Notes under the pieces: model-generated
Seen by the model: the letters and a program-made list of their open reading frames with translations, nothing else
Databases searched by the model: none
Told to the model about the DNA's origin: nothing
Origin: Mesodorylaimus sp. YZB2_4
Lineage: Eukaryota > Nematoda > Enoplea > Dorylaimida > Dorylaimidae
Reading direction: 5' to 3'
DNA length: 64,000 bases
Assembly: GCA_030248295.1 (NCBI GenBank)
Contig: JASANH010001160.1
Coordinates: 62,001-126,000 of the forward strand
Made by a program: the position numbers and the translations under genes
Shown: in pieces, positions 1 through 9,918 of the stretch
How positions within the stretch are numbered: the first letter of the stretch is position 1
Layout of the letters: each line of letters starts with the position of its first letter

Positions 1-509
1 GATACTAGAGCTTAGATTCTAAAATAGGTACCTTGAAAATCTTACTCTACCATCCTTCCTTTCAGCAGGTTCCCGCCTTGGACCTGTTTAAAATCCAATT
101 TTCCTGGAATGTTGAGAGCTATTGCGGTATCTGGGATTTCATTTTTGCCTTTTCCCCTGATGTACCACGTGCAATGAAAAATGCATAATGGGATAGAAGT
201 GTTTTTTGATTCGCTTAAAGTTTCGCCTAAAATTGGCCCTTTATAATGTGGCATGGTATGGTAAATGCGTTTGGTCGCACACATAGCCACGTTCACTGTC
301 ACTTTTGCTTAAACAGTACAATAAAACGACCGACCCATTTTTGTACAGTATAATCTGCTGGACCAGAACCAGAATTGTTGGAGTATGACCATGAAGGTGG
401 TTGAAACCGCGGAAACTTATCAAAATTTAAACTTGTTTACCAAGTCAAAATGGTGTGCTTACAATTTAAAATTTTGAGGTAGAAATTCGACATTTTTCTG
501 TTGTTGCAG

Positions 510-929
510 TCTGTCGAAGAACAAGAGAAGCAGATTGCAACCCGCTATGGTGAAACCATCGAAGCATTCGAAGGCGAAGTCGAGGAACGCATCGCCACGG
601 TGATGTTTTATGTAAGTCATGGCCACGTTTATTTCGTACTTTGGCCTGGGGAGGGGGGGGGGGGGGATGAATTGATAGAGGTTTGATTTCAGTTAACTCG
701 GCCAGCCTCCGGCGGCGCCACTATCTTTCCAGAATTGAATCTGACTTTGTTCCCGACAGCTGGCGATGCTGTATTTTGGCACAATTCGCTAAGGAATGGT
801 TTCCAAGATCCGAACGTTGTCCACGCTGCTTGTCCCGTTTTGGCTGGTTCGAAATGGGTTTTAAATAAATGGATATCGGCTCGTCATCAAGAATTCAATC
901 GTCCATGCACTTTAAATGAGGAAGAATGA
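510..929 (+). CDS. P4HA: Prolyl 4-hydroxylase alpha subunit, C-terminal exons (5' partial)
   Basis: Two exons, 510..611 and 693..929, join in phase 0 and encode 112 residues to a stop. The acceptor at 507-509 (TTGCAG) and donor at 612 (GTAAGT) are good. After the junction the protein reads SGGATIFPELNLTLFP, then HAACPVLAGSKWVLNKW and EFNRPCTL. These are signature stretches of the collagen prolyl 4-hydroxylase alpha catalytic domain. By family knowledge, the His of HAACPV is the distal iron ligand and the Lys of GSKW binds 2-oxoglutarate. The enzyme hydroxylates proline in procollagen-like repeats in the endoplasmic reticulum. The HxD iron motif and all upstream domains would lie on earlier exons; I see none in bases 1-500, so the gene starts outside the window. 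The intron carries a run of about 14 G near 652-666. Confidence 0.9.
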
Positions 930-1751
930 AATGATTTTGCATTTTCAGAAGGAACTAGGGTCAACTTTGGTATTGTTTCGATGATGCGATGTACTGTATA
1001 TGAGCACATTTTATTGAATCAGCAGCGTTTTATTGTATAAATTTTCAGGGTTGTGTTTTCTATTTGATTACTGCTCTGTTGATCTTGGTATTTTTTGGTG
1101 TTCCTTCTCTTTTTAATGCTACAGTTACACTCTAGAAATCGACTTGGCTTTCGTGACATCAGACTCATCAAATTCGGTGAGTGTCGCCATGGCCGCTTCC
1201 CTCGTCATCACAGCGTATTCATGGCGCAGGTGCCACGGTCTACTTTAGAAGATGACTGGCAAGAAATATGCTGCAATTAATTGTCGGGAGTCGGGACTTG
1301 TAAAAGTATAAAGTGAAGCCACAAATAAACTTTGAATATTATTTTGTTTATGGGAGTATATTGTGGGAGTGGGAGCAGATCCGAGTATGTTTGCTCGACG
1401 TGGGGCAGCCATCTTGGTGGGGGTCATTCCTGTTTGACAGATGAAGGAACCGAAGTTTAGGGATGGCCAGCGTGAACACTGTCTAGTCGAGACAATCTTG
1501 TTACTAATCCTAAGAAATCGAAATGTCATCGTTGAGTCAGGCAGCAGGTTTTGTTCTGATGTCCCACTGTGACCACCCGCCTGGTGCCCAAGTCCGTCGC
1601 GCTTCGATGTCACCCACCATAAATGGCTTTTGTGCCATATTTCTTCACACTTCTGTCGGAAATTACACATCCAGCCCGCGCGCCTATTGGAATTTTAAAA
1701 GTCAAGCAACGGCCCGTTTTTGTTGAACGTTTGGGTGCAGCAAGTTAGAAA
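930..1751. other. Intergenic, no supported gene
   Basis: An exon-like stretch lies at about 1125-1179, between CTACAG and GTGAGT, but it cannot be linked to any gene. The minus-strand open frame at 1245-1670 has no recognisable features. Otherwise nothing is seen. Confidence 0.4.
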
Positions 1752-2786
1752 ATGGCTTCATCCGACAAAGTGAACGAAACGTATTCTCCCATTCAATTTG
1801 ACGAATCAGACACCCTGGAGTTCATAAAATATGCTTTCTTTTATATGACAATGACTGCAGATATTTTCAGCGTTCTCTCATCCGCTGTCTCAATCCTTAT
1901 TTTCGCCCATCTTAAAAAACAATCCGCTTTTTATTTACTTCTTTTTGTTCTGGCTTTCACTGAATTCATGTTGGCCTTTTTGGACACGATCGTCTACGCG
2001 TGGCAAATTTCGACCCGCAATGGTTCGCAATGGCCAGGCTTTGGGAAAATCTGGGTCTACGTTCTTCGCCCAGCAAATGTCACTTTTTGCTTGGTCGAAA
2101 TATGGATTGTAGTGCTCATCATAATGGAGAGATGGAGTAGGTATCGAAATGTGTCATGGCCTTGGAAGAAAACTATCCGAAAGATCGCACTAATTTGTAT
2201 CTTTTGTGTCTTATACAGCACAGTTAATTATTTCAAGAAAAGTCTTATTCGTGGAGATGAAACAAAACGTTATTACTATGTTTTGATTTATGAAGGAGTA
2301 ATTTTCCTTCTATTTTGCTTTTTCCTTCCTTTTCCCATCATAATTGGTTTGACTGTGGTCACATTCAGGCGTTACTTGAGCAAATCAAATTCGAGCTTAA
2401 CTAACGGGGAAACAAGCGAGCTTGCCCAGACGAGATTGGCTTTGATTGTATCAGTCTCTTTTGCTATCGGAAATAGTCTGGCTTCCATTGTCTTTTTTCT
2501 TTTTGTTATCGGAGTTTGGCGAGATTTGACCATTTATTACTTTTTATTCGACTTACATTTTTTTCTAGCATCTGTCAATATCATGATGAATGCCGCATAT
2601 TACTTACTTTTGCTACCTGATTATCGACGCGTGCTTGTGCGGATTATCCACGATGTCATTTCGCGCTGTGGATGCAAGTTGATATCTGATGAGCGTGAAA
2701 CCCATTCGGTTCCTAGAATGGAGTATAGTGCATTGATTTCAGGGGCAGGAGATACTGATGGCATATCGGATTGTGTGTCAGCTTAA
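1752..2786 (+). CDS. Divergent seven-transmembrane receptor (orphan GPCR-like), intronless
   Basis: A single 344-residue open frame starts at ATG 1752 and has a polyadenylation signal AATAAA at 2890-2895. I count seven hydrophobic segments, at about residues 27-52, 58-84, 104-126, 142-160, 172-200, 224-250 and 260-286. The end of the third segment reads MERWSRY where rhodopsin-like receptors have DRY. The seventh reads NIMMNAAYY rather than NPxxY. N-glycosylation sequons lie near the N terminus (NET) and in the first outer loop (NGS). The cytoplasmic tail holds the paired cysteines CGC and is serine-rich. The topology is that of a plasma-membrane chemosensory or peptide receptor, but the family and ligand cannot be named. 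A true intronless gene, a retrocopy, or the main exon of a longer gene are all possible. Confidence 0.7.
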   Translation: MASSDKVNETYSPIQFDESDTLEFIKYAFFYMTMTADIFSVLSSAVSILIFAHLKKQSAFYLLLFVLAFTEFMLAFLDTIVYAWQISTRNGSQWPGFGKIWVYVLRPANVTFCLVEIWIVVLIIMERWSRYRNVSWPWKKTIRKIALICIFCVLYSTVNYFKKSLIRGDETKRYYYVLIYEGVIFLLFCFFLPFPIIIGLTVVTFRRYLSKSNSSLTNGETSELAQTRLALIVSVSFAIGNSLASIVFFLFVIGVWRDLTIYYFLFDLHFFLASVNIMMNAAYYLLLLPDYRRVLVRIIHDVISRCGCKLISDERETHSVPRMEYSALISGAGDTDGISDCVSA

Positions 2787-3521
2787 AACTTGCTTTGATT
2801 TCGTAATGCACTGTAGCTCGCAGTAGCTGTAAACATTGTAGCCGTTTTTTCTTCGCGCCTCGACTTGGATAATGTGAGCGATAATTCTGAATAAAGATGG
2901 TTTTTAGTGAACTACTAGAAAATGGCTCGCTCCGCTCGCAATTTTCTATTTGCTCGCTTCTCTCGCAGAAGCTTGTTTAGCGCTTATAATGGGGGCTTAT
3001 ATGCGCGTCACTGCGTCTGCACAATGCAGTGCGTCTTCAAAAAGGGCTCACCAACATCGTAGAGAAAAGCGGGCAAAGTATCGAAAAGATAACAGGCAAA
3101 ATATCTCATAAACATATCGTTCATACCCAATGTCAGCCAATGTTGCCCAGTGTTGCCAATGTCAAAGTCAAAATCGTATGTTTACAAAATCCCGCCAAAG
3201 TCAAAATAAATGTCGAAAAAATTTTTGGCCTCTGTGTCAACGTCATTCCCAAGGGACAGCCTTCAAGATTTCTTAAAACACCCAAGGTCTGTTTTAGGGA
3301 AGCCTACATAGATGCTCGGAACATGGGAAGTCAAAAATTTTGCGAGAAGTCAAAATATTTTGACATTTTGCGCATGCATATTTAAATCCATTAGCCAAGA
3401 CAAAGAGTTTGCGTGGTACGGTTTTTCCTGCCAATATCTTTTTATATCGTTCGGACTCGCTAATCCGAGGTCGTGAATGTCGTTTTCCCCTTTCTGGGTA
3501 GGCCTCTTCCTTCGGCGTTCT
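2787..3521. other. Intergenic, no supported gene
   Basis: The stretch contains the poly(A) signal of the preceding receptor (2890-2895) and A/T-rich sequence. The plus-strand open frame at 3029-3385 is low-complexity and has no recognisable domain. Nothing else is seen. Confidence 0.4.
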
Positions 3522-4526
3522 CATGGGTGAGCGACAACATGGATGAGCGATACCATGAGTGAGCGATACCATAGGTGAGCGACAGTGTATAAGGGATGAC
3601 CCAGGTCAATGTGGCTTAAATGAGCGACACCACGGATGAGCGACAACGAGTATATGACCAACTTAGTTTTTGTGCGCATTATACCTGTATGTACAGTATA
3701 TAAAAAGTCCTTGTGCACCTAAACTTATTTGAATTTCGACATTTTGCTTTATCAGCCCAGATTACTATCAGAATTAATAGACCTTTTCAGCGTGCGCCAA
3801 AAGCTTCTAATTTGAAATTCCCGCTTCGGCTGCTTATAACAAGAAAACAAGGATCCAGCAGATCTGTGCGCGATCTTATGCAAATTTCGGCTGACAGGAG
3901 AAAGCTCAATATTTTTATCAAAAGTTATTGACGATGAAAGCATGAGGAGAAATTGCCTTCACATCTTTAGAAAATGAATTTTCAAATTCCATTTGCCTTC
4001 GATCATCGCAATTATTTATTTTGATCGATAGAACAAACAGATCTGCTCACCAAGTGCCGAATGGTCATAAGCAGCCAAGCTACCGTAATCGCGGAAATTC
4101 AAATTTTTGCTGACGCTGAAAAGGTCTATTCATGTGAACTTAAAAACAACCTATAAAGTGTAGACACTTGTAATGGGACTTTCAGGAGACTGTCAGGGTC
4201 AGATTCATCAGGCGGAAAATGCGACTAAACACTCGAAGGAGGTTTTTTTCAAGAATTCAATGGTGAACAAATTAGTTATCGCCAAAAACATGCGAGAAAA
4301 CGTTTATAACTTTCGCATTCCGTTTCGTGCTCGACCCCAATGATTCCTGATCAGTGCTGACCTTGCATTTAATTAATTCTTTACTTTCCCTGAGACTGTT
4401 GTTTTTCGTAACTCGATCAAAAATTTTTTTAATCTTACGTGCCTGCGCATCATACTCGAATTTCTGTATCCTACTGTAAGTTTTTCTTAGTGAATTGTCG
4501 CTCATCCATGTTGTCGCTCACCCATG
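3522..4526. mobile_element. Palindromic (foldback/MITE-like) element with 29-bp terminal inverted repeats
   Basis: Bases 3522-3550 (beginning CATGGGTGAGCGACAACATG) are repeated exactly, in inverted orientation, at 4498-4526. Inside, a second inverted pair of 17 bp lies at 3776-3792 and 4114-4130 (AATAGACCTTTTCAGCG and its complement). The sequence between those arms also pairs imperfectly, for example around GGCTGCTTATAAC at 3828-3840 against GTCATAAGCAGCC near 4067. The whole kilobase can therefore fold back on itself. I see no transposase frame, so a non-autonomous DNA element is the likely reading. No clear target-site duplication was found. Confidence 0.6.
3528..3655 (+). repeat. 16-bp minisatellite, unit beginning TGAGCGA
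   Basis: Four head-to-tail 16-base units start at 3528, 3544, 3560 and 3576, each beginning TGAGCGA and followed by variants of CAACATGGA. Two more occur near 3621 and 3637 after a short spacer. Two units recur in inverted orientation at the other end of the palindromic element (about 4489-4520). Confidence 0.75.
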
Positions 4527-7500
4527 GTTGAACCCTTCCTTCCTTCCTCCATAAAACGGCTATAAAAGTACTGTATGTACACTGCAGGGAAAGGCCAATG
4601 CATACCCTGAACACCGCAACCCCCCCCCCCCCCCCGTCTTAAACGACCGCGCCCCCTAGCGGTAGCTTTTATTTTATCGATTATGTACTGTAGAGATCCG
4701 ATCAAAATCGAATATAAGATTTATGGCAGTTTTCTAGAGCTCCAAATTGTCTAAAATTTTTGTGCCGGGTTCGAGGGGGGTCGATGCTGAAAATTTCGAG
4801 AAAATCGGCGAAAACCATTTTCCCTTGTTAAAGAAATTATCGATTATCTAACGATCTAACGATGAAAAATCGGGGAAAAATTTAATGCATTCTTTCGAAA
4901 TTCTCGAAATTCTGCATAACTTTCAGGTTGTGATCGCGGGCGGTCGTAACTGTAAATTTTGAGAAAATCGACGAGAACAGTGTTTCCCTGTGTTAAAAAG
5001 AAGTCACGGGCGGACGGACGTTTGGCTTTTAGTATTATAGATATTTAAAAAATTCTAAGCATACCTCTTTGTAAAGCGCTGCGGCTGATGCACTGTTTGT
5101 GTTAGCAAAGCTATCTGAAATTACTGTATACCGTGAAAGAATTTGCACGTTCGATCCACTGTTTATGCGGGAAGTTGTGGGCGTCGCCACGACTTGAGCC
5201 CAAGAGAGAAAATTCCTCGCTGTCGCATCTTTTGACACCGCTTGATCCCCCTGTGATCTTCCTGTCGCGAAAAAATGGGAGCACAATCCACTACGATCCA
5301 GGAAATCCAAAAAAATATCGGAAAAAGAGAAAGTCCTTCGAATACGCTTCGATATATTGTCAATTGTGCATAGCGACCGTGCTGGCTTCAAATGATCTTG
5401 CCAAGTGAGATAGCAAAGCAATTTCATATGATTAGACAATAAATTGCAAGACAAGCAAAATTGATTTAAAAATAGCAATGCTAATTTTAGGTTTCGGTTT
5501 CGCGCCCAATGTTGGATTCGCAGGTACTTATGCAAATCATGTCGTAATTTTGCTTTATTGCTCCATTCAAAATAAATAAGTCAGCGGGAAATAGTTTTGC
5601 CGTCCGGATGATGGAAAATGATGCAGTCTTGCCGGACAGAAAAGGCACCAACGATAAGATGCCGAATTGACGCGCATGCATGCGCTGGCGTTCGTGTTCG
5701 CTTTCCAATCAACTTTTCAACATCAAACCGTTGACCTCCACCTTACACCAGCCTGACCCGTCCCTATTCATTTTTTAAACTCCCCCTTCCACTGAGAGAT
5801 TTGGGGCCCGAAGTTCTTTATCAATGACCAAATAGGAAGAGTCGCATCCATGTACCCGATACCAAACAAAAATACTATCTCCCCCATTACATCGGCACAT
5901 GTCACCATACTTCCGAGCTCACTAAGAAGCATAATACAGCTCAAGATAACCCAGAAAGTTATGAACCGACCACTGTTTTTTGACCTCTTTCATCCTTGTC
6001 GTATTGAAAGTCCAAATAAGTTGACTCTGAGACTAACCAGGAAACACCGCCAGCCGTCAAATTAAACTTTACAGAACCAAGCATTGTCATTTATTTTACT
6101 GCAGTGCAAAAGAAAGCTCTGTTCAAAATATTAACGGCGTCTAGTCAACTGGTCAGCTGTGGTCAGCGCCTAAAGTGCAGCGGATGTTTGAATTTTTGTG
6201 TTGCGAGGAACCCGAGCGATGAAAAAAACAAGCGGCTCTTTCCAAACAGGGTTTCTGAGTTTTAGGCTTCAAGTTACAGCTTACAACGCTCGGGTTCAAG
6301 GTTTTTTCTCAAACAAGCCAAAGACTCCAGAAGAATTTTAAAAATTCCCAGTATTTTGGGCGCTGACCACTAAGAAGTCTATTCAGGCAGTAAAAACGTG
6401 AGAAAGAAAACGTGCGCCAGCAAAGCGAGGGAAAATGAGCATTTATTCTTTCGCCGAAAGGTATTTGTGTTGGTGAGACAAACATGTTCATTAAATTTCA
6501 ATTGTGCCCAACATATTTTCATACCTCGCTTGGATAACGCATAATTTCTCGTTTTGGCCTTTGGACTTTTGTGCGTGTTTGTTGATCCTTGAGTCCAGCT
6601 AAGTAACAGGCTGGCCACGAATAAGCATGATGTTGATACCCGTCCCGCTAAGTGAAAATTCTCCTACACACTCATTGTCAGGTCACCTGCGCATATCTGA
6701 CGTCATTCATTTCACAACTAGCCTATTGCAAAGCTACCCAAAAAATGCTTCTCACAAACCAAAGTGTAGCCACGAGTTTTTAGCGGAGCTCATTAGCTTG
6801 ACAAGCTGTCACTCATTCAGACGGTAGGAGGCCTTGATGACCTCAGCAGACGCCTCATGGGGAGGAGAGAGGTTAACCAGAAACAAAATCTGTGCGGACT
6901 CATCGTCAGGTAGGGTCAGCGCCACCCGGGTCTTCAGCTAGAACCTTTGACATTTCGTAAAAATTCGTCAAGTTCCATGGAAATTAATATTTCCGAAATA
7001 TCTTCCATTATACCATCTTTATGATTTCTAAGTTTAAAAAAGGTTTTTGCAAGCACTCTATTTTTCACCGTTCTAGGTTCTGGATAGGTGTCTTTAGTCA
7101 TTTTCTTTTCTACCCCTAAAAGTGTAAGGCGTTTGCCTAAAGTCTCCAAACAACTGATAAGAAATTAAAATTTTTCCAACGGGATAACATGGGTGAGCAT
7201 TCACTCACGCTGGGGAGGAGAGGGGTACGGGTGAGTAATGCTGAAACTGGGAATCTTTTCTCTTATAGATCAGCAGAGTTTCTGGCTAAGCTCGAATTAG
7301 AGTTACTCGTGTCCTGTCTGTTCAACCTGTCACACTGATCGTAGTCTTCAGAACTTTTTATCTAACCTTTGCCCCCGTGCTTTGGGTGAGGCTCTGTTTT
7401 TAATATACTGCCTTATAATAAGTCTTTTTTTCGCAGAAAGACATCGAAGCTTTTCTGATTTGCGTCATGAAGACAGGAAGGTGCGATAAATGAGCCGACA

Positions 7501-8525
7501 GGGCGTCAAACAGAGCTTCGCAGTTGGGTAGCAATTACTTACACCTCACTGACTGACGCGCGTTCTACATCAAAGAGAAGAGTAAAGTGCAGACTTCAGC
7601 CTACTTTCTGCTCAAAATTAGTGCTTTATTCTAAATCTAAATCATATGAAATTCTTTTAAATATAGTGCTTTGCCCTGCTGAATGCTCAAAATTAACTTT
7701 TACAATCTTCTCTGGCCAGCAATAATCTAAGGGAGCTCTACGAAATTTGATTGACTTCAACTCTCTATTTGACTGTTCGCTCACGTTTCCACCCACCTAA
7801 GCATGGCCTACCATGAACGAACGGTGTTTGTTTTTCATCATTTCGGCATGGTGGATTGACGCGCACCATGCCAACACCCCTTGGGTTATATTGAATTTCT
7901 AAGTTACCATTGATATCGATTTCGAATGACATTTTAGTTTCCTCCATTCACAGAGGCGCGATGAAGAAAGTGCAATGCAATTGTAACTTTGTTTTCACAA
8001 CTTTTCTGATGGCTAAAATTACTGCCAATGACGCAAGCAAGAACTTGCAATTCAAACTTCAGATCGCCCGTGGAAACAGTTAGTGCGAATATGGTACAAG
8101 GCAATTGCCTGTTGATACGGACACCCCTCTTTTATTGGGACCCTTTTCGGTCCCTATACAAGAGTATTTTACACGCAGTACTCGTCACTGCCGTCCTCTG
8201 TGCATCTGTAGCCCACCAGGAAAAGTAGCATTCTGATATTTCCTTCACAGCGGATAAACGAGATCACATGGTTGCCATGGACATAAAACTTTTGACACAA
8301 AGAAAACGTGAAAACTTCCATATTCAGAGCACACATCGACCTATCCCAGGACACATGCACTCGGCTAGGACAGACTGGTGATGGTAAATCTGACAATGAG
8401 TAATCAAACAATAAGCCTTCCTTTGCTCCACCCTGAGCACTCGAATATTATCCGCTGGATAACACGACTGGAATTTCTCAAAATGCACGGCACAAAATCA
8501 CGATCAAACAGGCATACAAGATGAG
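4527..8525. other. Long intergenic stretch without a supported gene
   Basis: A 14-base run of C lies at about 4621-4635. Bases 4720-5045 hold a partly repeated block with two copies of a phrase like GAAAATCG(G/A)CGA(A/G)AAC and end in AGTATTATAGAT, which resembles a decayed dispersed element. The minus-strand open frame at 5035-5535 (166 codons) and the short frames at 6.3-6.8 and 7.8-7.9 kb show no recognisable domain. Confidence 0.35.
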
Positions 8526-9918
8526 TCAGCTTGAGGAATCGGTTTCATATTCAGAGATGAAGTGCTGCCATGTGGCCATGAATTCTAAAAAAGGATAAGC
8601 TTGTTTTGACACTTTACAATACCATAAGATAACTGATATCAATGACGAAGTTATGAGTGTACCTTTAAAAGTGATAACGCCATCCCCATTTTCGTCCATA
8701 GCCTTGAACATTTCAAGAGCTTCCTTTCTCGTCAAAGGCTGTCCCATTTTGGCCATGGTTTGTTGGAGTTCATTAAAATTTATCTTTCCGTCATGATTGA
8801 TATCAAACATCTGCAAGTCAGAAATGAGAATAAGTGCAATTTGCCTCGGGTGCGTGTCCTAACAAGGTGCACTCTTCATAATCAATGTCTAATCTCTGTT
8901 CTCGTTCGCCTCCATCCTCTGCTCGTTCAACCAGAATGAACCCACTAATCTAACGAATACATTGTTTCTCCTTTCTCATCTGCTAAATTATTCAAAGTCA
9001 ATTATTACTGCTCTGTGCCTGTCACTGTTTTGGACACGGCCATGTGGCCACGCTCAATATTTCGCATTGGCCTGGTGCCCACAAGGACCACGTCTAAGTA
9101 ATAAACATCCAAGTCGCTATAGTAATATTGAATATTGCATAGAGTGGTGAAAGAATGTGCAGGAATGAAGGTGTTTTCTATCGCCCTCTCGGTAGCTAAA
9201 TTGTGGCCAAGACATACACACTCTTCAAATTGCCCATATCCGTTAGAGCCGCTCTCGGAAAGATTCATGTCTTGCGGCAGTGTGAATCGATAAGCTCGAA
9301 ATCCTAGCTCCTCATTAGGATAGTTCAAAGGAAAATATAAAAAAAGAGGACGACACGTGATTGCTTTGTGCATTTTCCGCCCGATGTTGTCCACTAACGA
9401 TGGAAACCAACATGATTATAGATCGAATACACCTCCGACTTATTGTTAGCCTAGGCCTGTCGTCCGAGTCGTACGCACCTTAAATGCTAACAAGACGTCT
9501 TCTTCCTCATCTAGCTCGCTTTCTTGCCACACGGCCGTTCTCTCCGTCATGTGAAGAAACTCACCAAAGTCCACCATGCCATCACCTTTAAAAGACAAAA
9601 TAAGCATGCAATGAACGTCGAGGACACGTTTTTACTACTTTGAGGACTTACTATTTTCATCCACGGCAGCTACCATTTTTGTGGTTTGTTCAAGTGTTGA
9701 CTGAAAACCCAGTTCGTTCAACACCTTGTTCAGTTCTTCAGCACTGATTCTTCCATCCTTGTTTTGGTCGACGCACTGGAACACGTCCATGTACAATCTG
9801 GCCTGCTCGTCGGATAAGCCAAACTTGATGGCCTAAAATACTGACAAATGCAAAAGAGATCGTAGTTTGGTCAGACACGGCACTTTACCATTTCGTAAAG
9901 TTTTTCGTCCTTTTCCAT
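8526..9918 (-). CDS. Four-EF-hand calcium-binding protein (calmodulin/troponin C-like)
   Basis: Five minus-strand exons, 9889..9918, 9652..9832, 9479..9585, 8663..8810 and 8526..8584, join in frame to 174 residues. Their phases (0, 1, 0, 1) agree at every junction, and donors and acceptors are GT and AG. Four canonical EF-hand loops are visible: DQNKDGRISAEE, DENSDGMVDFGE, DINHDGKINFNE and DENGDGVITFKE. Each has acidic or polar ligands at positions 1, 3, 5 and Glu at 12. The protein should be a cytosolic calcium sensor. It is longer than calmodulin (148 residues) at both ends and between the two pairs (acidic ESELDEEEDV), which fits troponin C or a calmodulin-like protein. Which one cannot be settled by eye. 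Introns 1 and 2 are short. Intron 3 (8811-9478) is 668 nt and holds an unexplained same-strand open frame. Confidence 0.88.

Noticed and set aside
1245-1670. 141-codon minus-strand frame downstream of the prolyl hydroxylase
   Set aside because: No domain or splice support; probably chance or 3' UTR antisense.
3528-3655. CRISPR-like array
   Set aside because: The units are contiguous 16-bp tandem repeats without unique spacers, in eukaryotic DNA.
5035-5535. 166-codon minus-strand frame
   Set aside because: No recognisable domain, odd composition and no splice or promoter support.
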